From: Klenkia brasiliensis
GTDB lineage: Bacteria > Actinomycetota > Actinomycetes > Mycobacteriales > Geodermatophilaceae
Direction of reading: 5' to 3'
Length of the DNA: 64,000 bases
NCBI RefSeq assembly: GCF_900100695.1
Contig: NZ_FNCF01000006.1
Coordinates: forward strand, 186,001-250,000
In this document: in pieces, positions 1 to 8,287 of the stretch
Layout of the letters: each line of letters opens with the position of its first letter
How positions within the stretch are numbered: position 1 is the stretch's first letter
The notes under the pieces: model-generated
The model's database searches: none
What the model was told of the DNA's origin: nothing
The model's input: the letters and a program-made list of their open reading frames with translations, nothing else
Position numbers and translations under genes: made by a program

Positions 1-985
1 AGCGGACGAACCAGTGGTTGCCGACGAAGGCGTAGAAGCCGACCGCGGCGGCGCCGAGCACGACCACGGCGGCCAGCGCGAGCAGCGCGGTGCGCAGCGG
101 GCGGCGCCGCTTGACCGGCGGGGTGGCCGTGGCCACCGACGCGGTGGGCGTGGCCGGGCGCGGGTCGGCCAGCGCCGCCCGACCGGCGGCGGAGCGGGGG
201 TCGACCTCGCGCTGGCCGCGGTTGTCCCCGGCCGCGCCGTCGACGACCGGGTCGATGGAGGAGCTGCCGTCGTCGTCGACGACGTCGGCCACGATGCAGG
301 TGATGTTGTCCGGGCCGCCGCTGCGCAGGGCGAGCTCGACCAGCCGGTCGGCGGTGGCCTGCGGGTCGGGGTCGCGCAGCGCCTCGGCCATCGTCTCGTG
401 GCTGACCACGCCGGACAGGCCGTCGGAGCACAGCAGGTAGCGGTCGCCGGCCCGGGCCTCGCGCATCGAGAGGTCGGGTTCGACGTCCTGGCCGTTGAGC
501 GCCCGCAGCAGCAGCGAGCGCTGCGGGTGGCTGTTGGCCTCGTCCTCGGTGATCCGGCCGTCGTCGATCAGGGTCTGCACGAACGTGTCGTCGTGGGTGA
601 TCTGGTTGAGCTGGCCGTCGCGCACCAGGTAGGCGCGGGAGTCGCCGACGTGGCACAGCGCCAGCCGGCCACCGGCGAACAGCACCGCGGTGAGGGTGGT
701 GCCCATGCCCTCGAGCTCGGGGGACTCGCGGATCACCTCGCGCAGGTGCTCGCTGCCGTCGAACACGGCGTTGCGCAGCGAGGAGAGCATGTCGCCGGAG
801 GGGGTGTCGTCGTCCAGGTGCTCCAGCGCGGCGATGACCACCTTGCTGGCGACGTCGCCCGCCGCGTGCCCGCCCATGCCGTCGGCGACGGCGAGCAGCC
901 GGGGCCCCGCGTAGACGGAGTCCTGGTTGCTGCCGCGGATCAGACCGCGGTCCGAACGCGCCGCGTAGCGCAGCACCAGGGTCAT
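1..985 (-). CDS. pstP: PP2C-family Ser/Thr protein phosphatase, PstP type (3' end outside window)
   Basis: This phosphatase opposes Ser/Thr kinases such as PknA/PknB at the membrane. About 328 residues are visible. PP2C metal-binding motifs are all present: DRG near residue 12, ADGMGGH at 34-40, GDSRAY near 114, SDGLSG near 187 and GGPDNIT at 223-229. A proline/alanine-rich linker and a basic KRRR lead into a membrane segment at about 299-320, and the extracytoplasmic tail runs off the left edge. The ATG overlaps the fhaB stop by 4 bp (ATGA), so fhaA-fhaB-pstP are co-transcribed. In actinobacteria rodA, pbpA, pknA and pknB usually follow, which would lie just outside the window. Confidence 0.95.
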   Translation of the reverse strand, partial: MTLVLRYAARSDRGLIRGSNQDSVYAGPRLLAVADGMGGHAAGDVASKVVIAALEHLDDDTPSGDMLSSLRNAVFDGSEHLREVIRESPELEGMGTTLTAVLFAGGRLALCHVGDSRAYLVRDGQLNQITHDDTFVQTLIDDGRITEDEANSHPQRSLLLRALNGQDVEPDLSMREARAGDRYLLCSDGLSGVVSHETMAEALRDPDPQATADRLVELALRSGGPDNITCIVADVVDDDGSSSIDPVVDGAAGDNRGQREVDPRSAAGRAALADPRPATPTASVATATPPVKRRRPLRTALLALAAVVVLGAAAVGFYAFVGNHWFVR

Positions 986-1443
986 GAGCGCAGCTCCAGC
1001 ACTGTCTGTCCGATCCGGATCGGCTGGCCGGGGGCGACCAGGAGGGGGCCCTGCACCCGCTGCTGGTCCAGGTAGGTGCCGTTGGTGGAGCCGAGGTCCT
1101 CGACGTACCACTGGCCGCCGCGGTTGGTCAGCCGGGCGTGCCGGGAGCTCGCGAAGTCGTCGGTGAGCACGAGCGTGGAGTCGTCGGCCCGGCCGATGAG
1201 GATCGCCTGCTCACCCAGGGTGATCTTGGTGCCGGACAGCGGCCCGGCGGTGACCAGCAGGTTCTTCGGGCCGCGGCCGCCGCGCTTCTTGCCGGCCTGG
1301 GCGCGCGGGGGCACCGAGGAGACCCGGCCGGTGCGGCCGCCGAGCAGGTCGGCCCGGACCACCCGGAAGGCGGCGAAGACGAACAGCCACAGCAGCAGCA
1401 GGAAGCCGAACCGGAAGACCTGCAGGACGATCTCGGCGGTCAT
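982..1443 (-). CDS. fhaB: FHA-domain membrane protein FhaB
   Basis: This 153-residue protein has one N-terminal membrane segment (about 5-30), a basic linker and a C-terminal FHA domain (about 75-150). The phosphothreonine-reading signature is intact: IGR at 86-88, SSRHA and DLGSTNGT. Members of this family bind phosphorylated kinase or cell-wall partners at the division site (FhaB/FipA in mycobacteria). The start overlaps the fhaA stop as ATGA and the stop overlaps pstP as ATGA, indicating tight translational coupling. No alternative start within the operon improves the family fit. Confidence 0.93.
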   Translation of the reverse strand: MTAEIVLQVFRFGFLLLLWLFVFAAFRVVRADLLGGRTGRVSSVPPRAQAGKKRGGRGPKNLLVTAGPLSGTKITLGEQAILIGRADDSTLVLTDDFASSRHARLTNRGGQWYVEDLGSTNGTYLDQQRVQGPLLVAPGQPIRIGQTVLELRS

Positions 1444-2291
1444 GCGCCGTCCTGCCGGTAGACCAGCACGGAGTGCCCGATCCGGATGACGTCGCCGTCG
1501 GACAGCGGCTGGCGGCCGACCCGGCGGCCGTTGACCAGCGTGCCGTTGGTCGAGCCGAGGTCCTGGACGCTGGCCACCGGCCCCTCGAGGACGACGTCGA
1601 CGTGCTTGCGGCTGACCCCGGTGTCGGGGAGGCGGATGTCGGCCTCGGTGCCGCGGCCGATCACGTTGCTGCCGGCGCCCAGGACGTGCCGGGTGCCCGG
1701 GCCGTCGACGACCAGCACGTGGGTGACCCCCGGGCGCTGCCCGGCGCGGCCGACGACGGAGGGACCGCCGGGCTCCTGGCCGCGCAGGGAGGGCAGCGGC
1801 GGCAGTGGCGGGAGGCCCGGGCGGGCGGGCGGCGGCGGGGCGGGGTCGTGGCCCGGGACGGGCCCGCCCCAGCTCTCGTCGAGGTCGGTGGCGAAGCGCT
1901 GGGGGCGCTGGCCCGCGCGGGGGTCGGCGACGTGGGAGGCGACCTCGAACACGCCGGTGTGCAGCTCCTCGTCGCGCTCGAGCCGGACCTGGACGTCGCC
2001 GAAGGTCTGGAAGCCCTCGTCGTCGACGTGCTCGGACACCATGTCGGCGAGCTCGGCGGCCAGCTGCTCGGACCACTCGGCCAGGTTGTCGTAGTCGGTG
2101 GGGCCCAGCCGCACCTCGTAGACGTTGGGCACCAGCACGCGGCCCTCGCCCATCACCTTGCGCTGCTCGGTGGCCTCGCGCTGCAGGGCCTTGGCGATCT
2201 CGGCCGGGTGCACCTTGCCCTTGAAGATGCGGGCGAAGGCCAGGCCGACCATGCCCTCCAGGCGACGCTCGAAGCGCTGCAGCACACCCAC
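1440..2291 (-). CDS. fhaA: FHA-domain protein FhaA with N-terminal DUF3662 domain
   Basis: This is a cytoplasmic 283-residue scaffold. The N-terminal DUF3662 domain (about 1-120) is recognisable from GVLQRFERRLEG and the later EIAKAL segment. A proline-rich linker follows (about 150-185), then an FHA domain (about 190-280) with IGRG, SRKH and DLGSTNGT. Mycobacterial FhaA binds the phosphorylated pseudokinase domain of MviN and restrains peptidoglycan synthesis; the same role here is inferred. It is shorter than mycobacterial FhaA because the linker is short. The GTG start is preceded by GGGAGC. This is the first gene of the fhaA-fhaB-pstP operon, divergent from tRNA-Leu. Confidence 0.93.
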   Translation of the reverse strand: MGVLQRFERRLEGMVGLAFARIFKGKVHPAEIAKALQREATEQRKVMGEGRVLVPNVYEVRLGPTDYDNLAEWSEQLAAELADMVSEHVDDEGFQTFGDVQVRLERDEELHTGVFEVASHVADPRAGQRPQRFATDLDESWGGPVPGHDPAPPPPARPGLPPLPPLPSLRGQEPGGPSVVGRAGQRPGVTHVLVVDGPGTRHVLGAGSNVIGRGTEADIRLPDTGVSRKHVDVVLEGPVASVQDLGSTNGTLVNGRRVGRQPLSDGDVIRIGHSVLVYRQDGA

Positions 2292-2430
2292 AGTCGCTCC
2301 CTACGCTCGGTTGACCTCCCACTGACTGGCAGCCGATCGTAACCGGGCACGGGTCCGCGGACCGGTCGGTGAGCGCGCGACGCCCCGATGGAAGGCGCTC
2401 GCGGGCGGCTGCTAGTGTTCTCCCTCGCCA

Positions 2431-2513
2431 GGGCAAGTGGCGGAATGGCAGACGCGCACGGTTCAGGTCCGTGTGTCCGAGAGGACGTGGGGGTTCAACT
2501 CCCCCCTTGCCCA
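2431..2513 (+). tRNA. tRNA-Leu (CAG anticodon)
   Basis: The acceptor stem GGGCAAG (2431-2437) pairs with CTTGCCC (2506-2512), with discriminator A at 2513 and no encoded CCA. The anticodon stem CACGG/CCGTG encloses loop TTCAGGT, giving anticodon CAG at 2464-2466. A long class II variable arm and a T-arm with GGTTCAA in the loop region complete the cloverleaf. A Leu(CAG) tRNA at this place beside fhaA is also found near the origin in Mycobacterium. Confidence 0.97.
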
Positions 2514-2520
2514 CAGTGCA

Positions 2521-2559
2521 GACGAGAGGCCCCACCCGATCCGGGTGGGGCCTCTCGTC
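2521..2559. terminator. Perfect 18-bp hairpin after tRNA-Leu
   Basis: Positions 2521-2538 and 2542-2559 are perfectly complementary, with a 3-nt loop (ATC). There is no U tract, which is normal in very GC-rich actinobacteria. It lies 8 nt after the tRNA and 9 nt before the stop of the convergent gene at 2569, so it can terminate transcription from both directions. Confidence 0.85.
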
Positions 2560-2568
2560 GTCGGTGGG

Positions 2569-2985
2569 TCAGCCGCGGCGGGCCGGCGCACCGCGGGTGG
2601 TGAGCGTACGGCCCAGCAGCACCGCGCCCCACGGGCCGACCACCCACACCGGCCAGGGGTAGCCGAAGCCGCCGGCCAGCGACGAGGCCAGGTAGACCGC
2701 CCACACGACGAGCGCGACCGTCAGGTACCCGCGCCACGCCTGGCGCAGGTCCCCGCCCCCGCAGCTGCCGTAGGTGGCGCGCTGCTCGGGACGGCGGGCC
2801 GGGGCGGGCGCGGGCAGGTCGGCGGTGAGCGGGGCGAGCTCGGCGAGGGTGCGCGCGGCGTAGGCGGCGGCCAGGCGCTCGTCGTACTCGGTGACGGTGA
2901 GACGACCCTCGGACAGCGCCCGGCCGAGGACCTCGGCGACGGCGGTGCGGTCGGTGTCGGCGGCGCGGAGCTCGGTGGCGGGCAT
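2569..2985 (-). CDS. DUF1707-domain membrane protein
   Basis: This 138-residue protein starts with a DUF1707 domain (about 5-55), recognisable from RAADTDR near the N-terminus and LTVTEYDERLAAAYAART. Two membrane segments follow near the C-terminus. The ATG at 2985 is chosen because DUF1707 domains begin within a few residues of the start; an upstream start at 3027 would add only 14 unrelated residues. The function is unknown; such proteins are common in actinobacteria and are thought to act at the membrane. It is convergent with tRNA-Leu across the shared hairpin. Confidence 0.8.
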   Translation of the reverse strand: MPATELRAADTDRTAVAEVLGRALSEGRLTVTEYDERLAAAYAARTLAELAPLTADLPAPAPARRPEQRATYGSCGGGDLRQAWRGYLTVALVVWAVYLASSLAGGFGYPWPVWVVGPWGAVLLGRTLTTRGAPARRG

Positions 2986-3072
2986 GCGACGAGTCTTCCC
3001 AGCGCACGGGCCCGCCACCACTGACACCTGTCACCGATGTGCTGGTCGGCCCGTCACGGGTAGGGCGCGGTC

Positions 3073-3708
3073 ATGACCCCCCGCGACACGGCCGCCGCCG
3101 TCCTGGGCCAGCACGGCACCACCTTCGCGGCGCAGGCCGGCATCCGGCTCGCCGACACCCCCGCCCCGCTCTGGCAGCTGCTGGTGCTGGCCGAGCTGCT
3201 GTCCGCCCGCATCGACGCCGACATCGCGGTCGCGGCGACCTCCGAGCTGCTCGACGCCGGGCTGACCACCCCCGACCACATGCTCGAGGCCAGCTGGCAG
3301 GACCGGGTCGACGCGCTGGGCCGGGGCCACTACCGCCGCTACGACGAGCGCACCTCCCGCCAGCTGGGCGACCTCGCCACCCAGGTCCGCGACCGCTGGC
3401 ACGGCGACCTGAGCCGGCTGGCCGCCGAGGCCGACGGCGACGCCGACCGGGCCGCCGCGCTGCTGCAGGACTTCCCCGGCTTCGGTCCGCTCGGCGCGCA
3501 CGTGTTCCTCCGCGAGGCGCAGGCCGTGTGGCCGTGGCTGCGCCCGCACCTGGACGACCGGGCGCTGCGCGGCGCCGAGCGGGTCGGCCTGCCCACCGAC
3601 CCGGCCGCCCTCGCCGACCTGGTGGACGGCGACGACCTGGCCCGCCTCGCCGCCGGCCTGGTCCGGGTGTCCCTGCTGGGCAACGGCGAGGAACCGCTCG
3701 CCGGGTGA
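3073..3708 (+). CDS. HhH-domain protein of the endonuclease III superfamily
   Basis: This 211-residue protein has the all-helical layout of the HhH-GPD superfamily. The helix-hairpin-helix is seen at LLQDFPGFGPLGAHVFLRE (about 131-150), the counterpart of LPGVGPKTA in endonuclease III. A [4Fe-4S] cysteine cluster is absent, because the protein contains no cysteines. Short actinobacterial members are annotated as endonucleases, but glycosylase activity is unproven. It is a single gene ending 39 nt before the next gene on the same strand. The DNA-binding fold is more certain than any catalytic role. Confidence 0.75.
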   Translation: MTPRDTAAAVLGQHGTTFAAQAGIRLADTPAPLWQLLVLAELLSARIDADIAVAATSELLDAGLTTPDHMLEASWQDRVDALGRGHYRRYDERTSRQLGDLATQVRDRWHGDLSRLAAEADGDADRAAALLQDFPGFGPLGAHVFLREAQAVWPWLRPHLDDRALRGAERVGLPTDPAALADLVDGDDLARLAAGLVRVSLLGNGEEPLAG

Positions 3709-3747
3709 CCCCTCGCCGGGTGCACCGAGCCGTGGTGAGGTGACCCC

Positions 3748-5598
3748 GTGCCGATCGACCCGCACTTCCCGCCGTTCCTGCAGCGCCTCGTCGACCTCGG
3801 GGCCACCCCGCTGGTCCGCGGCGACGCCGCCGTCGACCGGGAGCGCTACCGCGCGCTGTCGCTGGCCCGCCGCGGCGAGGGCTACCGGCCCGAACCGGTC
3901 GCCGACGTGGAGGACCGGACGGTCGACGGGCCGGCCGGCGACCTCGCGGTGCGGGTCTACCGGTCGGGCCTGGGCCGGGTCGGCGGGCAGGCCCGCCCGG
4001 TGGTGGTGTGGCTGCACGGCGGCGGCTGGGCGGTCGGCGACCTGGAGACCCACGACCCGGTGTGCCGGGCGGTGGCCAACCGGCTCGGCGCGATCGTCGT
4101 CGCGGTGGACTACCGGCTGGCCCCCGAGCACCCGCACCCCGCGCCGCTGGAGGACAGCCTGGCCGCCGTCCGCTGGGCCGCGGAGCGCTGGCCCTCGGCG
4201 CCGCTGGTCGTCGCGGGCGACAGCGCCGGCGCCGGGCTGGCGGTCGGGGTGGCGCTGCGCTGCCGGGACGAGGGCGGCCCGGTGCTGGCCGCGCAGCTGC
4301 TGGCCTACCCCGGTCTGGACCCCACCATGGCCATGCCGTCGGTCGAGCAGAACGCCACCGGCCTGTTCCTCGAGTCCTCGGACATGCGGCAGTTCTGGGA
4401 CTGGTACCTGCCCGACGGCGGCGACCGCTGGACCGCCCCGCTGGGCACCGACCTCTCCGGGTTGCCGCCGGCGGTGGTGGCCACCGCCGAGTTCGACCCG
4501 CTGCGCGACGAGGGCGACACCTACGCCGTCGAGCTGGCCGCCGCGGGGGTGCACGTCGTCCACCTGCCCGGCCCCGGCCTGGTGCACGGCTACTTCGGTC
4601 TGACCGAGATCGCACCGGCCGCCGCCGTCCGGCGGGCCGAGGTGCTCGACGTGCTGGCCGACCTGCTCGGCATGCCCGGCGTGGTGCCCGAGGAGGCCGC
4701 GTGGCCGACCACCGAGCCGCTGGGGGCGTGGCTGGAGCGCGGCAGCGCGCGGGTCGCGGTGGACCTGCGCGGCGGCGGCCTGCGGCGGCTCGCGGTCGGC
4801 GACTGGGACGTCCTGGACGGCTACCGCACCGGCGAGGTGCCGAAGGGACGGCGGGGCGGCCTGCTGCTGCCCTGGCCGAACCGGCTGCGCGGGGGCCGCT
4901 GGTCCTGGCGGGGCACCGACCTGCAGCTGGACACCGCGGCCGGGGGCGCGGCCATGCACGGCCTGCTGTCCTGGCAGCCCTTCTCGGTGCTGGCCCGCAC
5001 CCAGGACACCGTCACCGTCGGCACCGTGCTGGAGCCGCGGCCGGGCTACCCGTTCCGGCTGGCCGTGGCGGTGGACTACCGGCTGGACCCCGACCGGCTG
5101 ACCGTGACCGTCCGGGTGCGCAACGCCGGCACCCACGACGCCCCCTTCGGCGTCGGCATGCACCCCTACCTGCACGTGGGGTCCGAGGACGACGGCGCGA
5201 TCGGCGCCGCGAGCCTGCAGGTGCCCGCCCGCACCGGCCTGGACCTGGACGGCGGCCTGCCCACCGGCGGCCGGCACGCCTTCGACGGCGCGGTCGGCAC
5301 CATCGGCGACCGGGCGCTGGACGACGCCCTCACCGACCTGGTACGCGACGAGGACGGCTGGGCGCGGGTACGGCTGGCCGGCCCGGCCGGGGAGCTGGAG
5401 CTGGCCGTGGACGGCCGGTGGCCGTGGCTGCAGGTCTACACCGGCGACACGCTGCCGGAGGGACAGCGGCGGCGGAGCCTGGCCGTGGAGCCGATGACCT
5501 GCCCGCCGAACGCGCTGGCCGACGGCGCCGACCTGGTGGTGCTGGCGCCCGAGGAGACCTGGGCGGGCAGCTGGACGCTGTCCTGGCGGCCCGCCTAG
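3748..5598 (+). CDS. Fusion of HSL-family alpha/beta hydrolase and aldose 1-epimerase
   Basis: The 616-residue frame contains two complete enzymes. Residues 1-310 are a hormone-sensitive-lipase-type esterase: oxyanion motif HGGGW at 90-94, nucleophile GDSAG at 157-161, Asp 250 and His 280. Residues 325-616 are an aldose 1-epimerase/galactose mutarotase-like domain with PWPNRL (about 375-380), MHGL at 403-406, MHPY at 471-474 and a late Glu in VEPMTCPPNA. The hydrolase ends at its usual length and the epimerase begins at its usual place, joined by about 15 residues without a stop. An internal ATG at 4672 could allow separate translation of the epimerase. A substrate linking ester cleavage to sugar mutarotation is inference. 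Confidence 0.88.
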   Translation: MPIDPHFPPFLQRLVDLGATPLVRGDAAVDRERYRALSLARRGEGYRPEPVADVEDRTVDGPAGDLAVRVYRSGLGRVGGQARPVVVWLHGGGWAVGDLETHDPVCRAVANRLGAIVVAVDYRLAPEHPHPAPLEDSLAAVRWAAERWPSAPLVVAGDSAGAGLAVGVALRCRDEGGPVLAAQLLAYPGLDPTMAMPSVEQNATGLFLESSDMRQFWDWYLPDGGDRWTAPLGTDLSGLPPAVVATAEFDPLRDEGDTYAVELAAAGVHVVHLPGPGLVHGYFGLTEIAPAAAVRRAEVLDVLADLLGMPGVVPEEAAWPTTEPLGAWLERGSARVAVDLRGGGLRRLAVGDWDVLDGYRTGEVPKGRRGGLLLPWPNRLRGGRWSWRGTDLQLDTAAGGAAMHGLLSWQPFSVLARTQDTVTVGTVLEPRPGYPFRLAVAVDYRLDPDRLTVTVRVRNAGTHDAPFGVGMHPYLHVGSEDDGAIGAASLQVPARTGLDLDGGLPTGGRHAFDGAVGTIGDRALDDALTDLVRDEDGWARVRLAGPAGELELAVDGRWPWLQVYTGDTLPEGQRRRSLAVEPMTCPPNALADGADLVVLAPEETWAGSWTLSWRPA

Positions 5599-6239
5599 AG
5601 GTCGCCGCGCCGGGCCAGCTGGCGCAGCCGCTCGAACACCCGGGCCCGCACCTGGTCCTCGGCCCGCTCGGGCCAGCCCTCGAAGACCAGCGAGGCCTCC
5701 AGCCGGCCGTCGGTGACCGGGTAGCCGCGCCGCACCTCGGCCGGGCCGGCCACCACCCGGCCCTCGCCCAGGTGCAGGGTCACGGTCACCCGGTCCAGCA
5801 CCGCCGGCCAGCCGTCGGTGACCGGCCAGCGCCCGCGCACGCCGGTCTCGGACAGGTCCAGCGTGGTGCCCTCGACGCTGCGGGCACCGTCGGTGAGCAC
5901 GGCCGGCAGCAGCACCTCGGCGCGCACCGCGCCGCGGCGCTGGCCGTCGCGGACGCTGCCCAGGGGCTCCAGCCGCCAGGTGGGCTCGCCGTCGGTCACC
6001 ACCTCCAGCACCCGGGCGGTGCGGGCGCGGGGGCCGCGGCGGGAGGACCAGATCAGCTCGACGTCCTGGCCGACCGGGACGCGGATGCGCCGTCCGGTGC
6101 GGTCCTGGGCGACGGTGACCACGAGGACGCCGTCCCCGGGCTGGTCCTCGGGCACGAAGGAGACCAGCAGGTCGTCGCGGTCGGGCACGTGCACGTCGAG
6201 CACGCTGCGGGGGCCGGGCAGCTCCTCGCCGTCGGTCAT
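5595..6239 (-). CDS. PilZ-domain protein, likely cyclic-di-GMP receptor
   Basis: This 214-residue protein has a YcgR-like N-terminal half and a C-terminal PilZ domain (about 110-205). The c-di-GMP-binding signature is visible: RRGAVR (RxxxR) and DLSETG (D/NxSxxG). It would bind cyclic di-GMP in the cytoplasm and act on a partner that is not evident here. The ATG at 6239 is preferred to a GTG 9 nt upstream. The stop codon overlaps the stop of the convergent fusion gene by 3 bp, so the two genes share no terminator space. Confidence 0.85.
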   Translation of the reverse strand: MTDGEELPGPRSVLDVHVPDRDDLLVSFVPEDQPGDGVLVVTVAQDRTGRRIRVPVGQDVELIWSSRRGPRARTARVLEVVTDGEPTWRLEPLGSVRDGQRRGAVRAEVLLPAVLTDGARSVEGTTLDLSETGVRGRWPVTDGWPAVLDRVTVTLHLGEGRVVAGPAEVRRGYPVTDGRLEASLVFEGWPERAEDQVRARVFERLRQLARRGDL

Positions 6240-6323
6240 CTGGGTCACTCCCGTCTCGGTGGCGGCGTCAGGCTGGCACGCCGGACGGCCTCCGTGCAGC
6301 ACCCGGCGCGCGACACTGACCAC

Positions 6324-7028
6324 ATGCAGGTCCTCGAGCTGTGGCGCTACCCGGTCAAGTCGTTGCAGGGCGAGCGGTGCGACGCCGTCGACGTCGGCCC
6401 GGAGGGGTTCGTCGGCGACCGGGCGTGGGCGCTGTTCGACACGTCCACCGGCTTCGGCCTCACCGCCCGCCGGGTGCCCGAGCTGCTGTTCGCCGCCGCC
6501 CGCACCACCGGCGGCCGGCCCGACGTGGTGCTCCCCGACGGCACGGTGACCGGGGACGACGCCGTCCTCTCCGACTGGGTGGGCCGGCCGGTCGAGCTGC
6601 GGCCGGCCAGCCACCCCGGCCCGCGGACCTACGAGAACCCCGCCGACCTGGAGACCGAGTCGCGGTGGAACCCCTTCTCCGGGGCCGACGGCGCCTTCCA
6701 CGACAACGCCGGCTCCCGCGTCACGCTGCTGTCGACCGGGTCCACCGGCGACTGGTCGCCGCGCCGGTTCCGGGCCAACGTGCTGCTCGACGGCGCCGGG
6801 GAGGACGAGCTGGTCGGCCAGCGCGTGCGGCTGGGCACCGCGGTCCTCGACGTCGTCGCCCCGGTGGCCCGCTGCGTGATGACCACCCGGCCGCAACCCG
6901 GAGGGGTCGGCCGGGACACCGGGGTGCTCAAGACCATCCACCGCACGCACGAGGGCACGCTGTCGGTGGGGGCGGTGCCCAGCGGCGGGGGCCGGATCGC
7001 GGTCGGCGACGAGCTGCGGGCATGGTGA
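6324..7028 (+). CDS. MOSC-domain protein (MOSC N-terminal beta-barrel type)
   Basis: This 234-residue protein has the N-terminal MOSC_N beta barrel (WRYPVKSLQGE near 8) and the C-terminal MOSC sulfurase domain. A conserved cysteine lies in VARCVMTTRPQ, the place of the sulfur-carrying or ligand Cys in mARC and YcbX proteins. Relatives reduce N-hydroxylated compounds or handle molybdenum-cofactor sulfur. The exact substrate cannot be read from sequence. The stop overlaps the start of the following S4 gene, so the two are probably translated together although their functions look unrelated. Confidence 0.88.
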   Translation: MQVLELWRYPVKSLQGERCDAVDVGPEGFVGDRAWALFDTSTGFGLTARRVPELLFAAARTTGGRPDVVLPDGTVTGDDAVLSDWVGRPVELRPASHPGPRTYENPADLETESRWNPFSGADGAFHDNAGSRVTLLSTGSTGDWSPRRFRANVLLDGAGEDELVGQRVRLGTAVLDVVAPVARCVMTTRPQPGGVGRDTGVLKTIHRTHEGTLSVGAVPSGGGRIAVGDELRAW

Positions 7029-7258
7029 ACCCCGTGCAGACCGTGGAGCTCCGCCCGGGCGAGGACGTCATCCGGCTGGGTCAGCTGCTGAAGCTGGTCG
7101 ACGCCGTCCCCACCGGCGCGCAGGTCAAGGACGTGCTGGCCGAGGGCGTCGTGCAGGTCAACGGCGAGCCCGAGGACCGCCGCGGGCGCCAGCTGCACGC
7201 CGGCGACGTGGTGAGCATCGAGGGCCTGGGCGACGTCCGGGTGGACCGGGCGCCCTAG
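7022..7258 (+). CDS. Small S4 RNA-binding domain protein (YbcJ/YaaA-like)
   Basis: The 78 residues are almost entirely an S4-like RNA-binding fold: IRLGQLLKLVDAV, a GAQVKDVLAEGVVQVNG core and the closing RRGRQLHAGDVV. Such stand-alone S4 proteins bind structured RNA, often ribosomal. The ATG at 7022 overlaps the MOSC stop; a GTG at 7025 is the only alternative and changes one residue. It ends overlapping the convergent nucleoside hydrolase by 4 bp. Confidence 0.87.
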   Translation: MVNPVQTVELRPGEDVIRLGQLLKLVDAVPTGAQVKDVLAEGVVQVNGEPEDRRGRQLHAGDVVSIEGLGDVRVDRAP

Positions 7259-8199
7259 CGCGCGGCCAGCGACCGCAGCGCGGCCACCAGCAGCGGCCCG
7301 AACGCCGGCTCGGTGGCCAGCACGACGCGGTGCTCCGGCCGGCCGGGGTGCACGCCGCCCACCACGGTGCGGCCCCGCTCCTCGCCGTCCCCGGTGGTGA
7401 CGACCACCGGCCCGGTCAGCTCGCCGACCACCTGCACCGCGTCGGTGAGCAGCGCGGCGGCCAGCGGGTCGTAGAGGACGGCGAGGCGCCGGCCGAACAC
7501 GCCCCGGTAGAACTCGCCGTAGACGTCGAGCATCCGGCCGACCGCGGCGACGGCGGGGGAGGGGTCGGTGCGCAGCGCGTCCAGGTCCTCGGCCTCCAGG
7601 CGCTGCAGGCGGGCGGCGTCCACCGGGAGCGCGGTCACCGGCCACGGGGCGGCGAAGACGAGGTCCGCGGCCTCCGGGTCGTTCCAGATGTTGGCCTCGG
7701 CGTGCGGGGTGATGTTGCCGGGCTCGGTGAACGCCCCGCCCATGACCACGACGTCGCGGACCAGCCCGGGCAGGTCGGGGGCGGCGTCGAGGGCGGCGGC
7801 GAGGTTGGTCAGCGGGCCGATCGCCAGCACCCGGAGGGCGCCCCGGTGCTCGTGGGCGAGGTCCAGCAGCAGCTGCACCGACCCGCGGGGGTCCGGCGTC
7901 CGCGTGGTCGGGGGCAGCTCGACGTCGCCGATGCCGTTGGTGCCGTGGACGTCGGGGGCGCCGCCGGCGTAGGCCCGGGTGCGGAAGTCGCGGGTGCCGG
8001 CGGCCACCGGGACGGCCGGCGCACCGAGCAGGTCGAGCACCTGCAGCGTGTTCTGCGCGGCGCCCGCGGCGTCGAGGTTGCCCGACACGGTGCCGATGCC
8101 CACCAGCTCCAGCTCGGGACGGGTGAGCAGGAACGCCAGCGCCAGCACGTCGTCGATGCCGGGGTCGCAGTCGAGGAACACGGGAGTGCGGGCGACCAC
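7255..8199 (-). CDS. Inosine/uridine-preferring nucleoside hydrolase
   Basis: This 314-residue enzyme hydrolyses the N-glycosidic bond of nucleosides to base plus ribose for salvage. The calcium-binding signature is at the N-terminus (FLDCDPGIDDVLAL, about 8-21), and VMGGAFTEPGNITPHAEANIW follows near 150-172. A late Asp in VLYDPLAAALL corresponds to the distal calcium ligand. The length matches the family. The start is GTG. Base preference cannot be assigned. It lies downstream of the Nei-like gene on the same strand with an 88-bp gap, so co-transcription is possible but not required. Confidence 0.93.
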   Translation of the reverse strand: MVARTPVFLDCDPGIDDVLALAFLLTRPELELVGIGTVSGNLDAAGAAQNTLQVLDLLGAPAVPVAAGTRDFRTRAYAGGAPDVHGTNGIGDVELPPTTRTPDPRGSVQLLLDLAHEHRGALRVLAIGPLTNLAAALDAAPDLPGLVRDVVVMGGAFTEPGNITPHAEANIWNDPEAADLVFAAPWPVTALPVDAARLQRLEAEDLDALRTDPSPAVAAVGRMLDVYGEFYRGVFGRRLAVLYDPLAAALLTDAVQVVGELTGPVVVTTGDGEERGRTVVGGVHPGRPEHRVVLATEPAFGPLLVAALRSLAAR

Positions 8200-8287
8200 G
8201 ACGGGGGACTCCTGGGGACGGCTGGACGGACCCGGCGGACGCTACCGGCCCCGCCCGCGGCGCGTGCGGGGCCGGGACGCGCGGCGG

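Noticed and set aside
3031-5277. Long minus-strand open frame (about 750 codons) opposite the HhH and fusion genes
   Set aside because: It is a GC-rich shadow frame: His/Gln/Arg/Gly-rich with no domains, and both plus-strand genes beneath it are clearly real.
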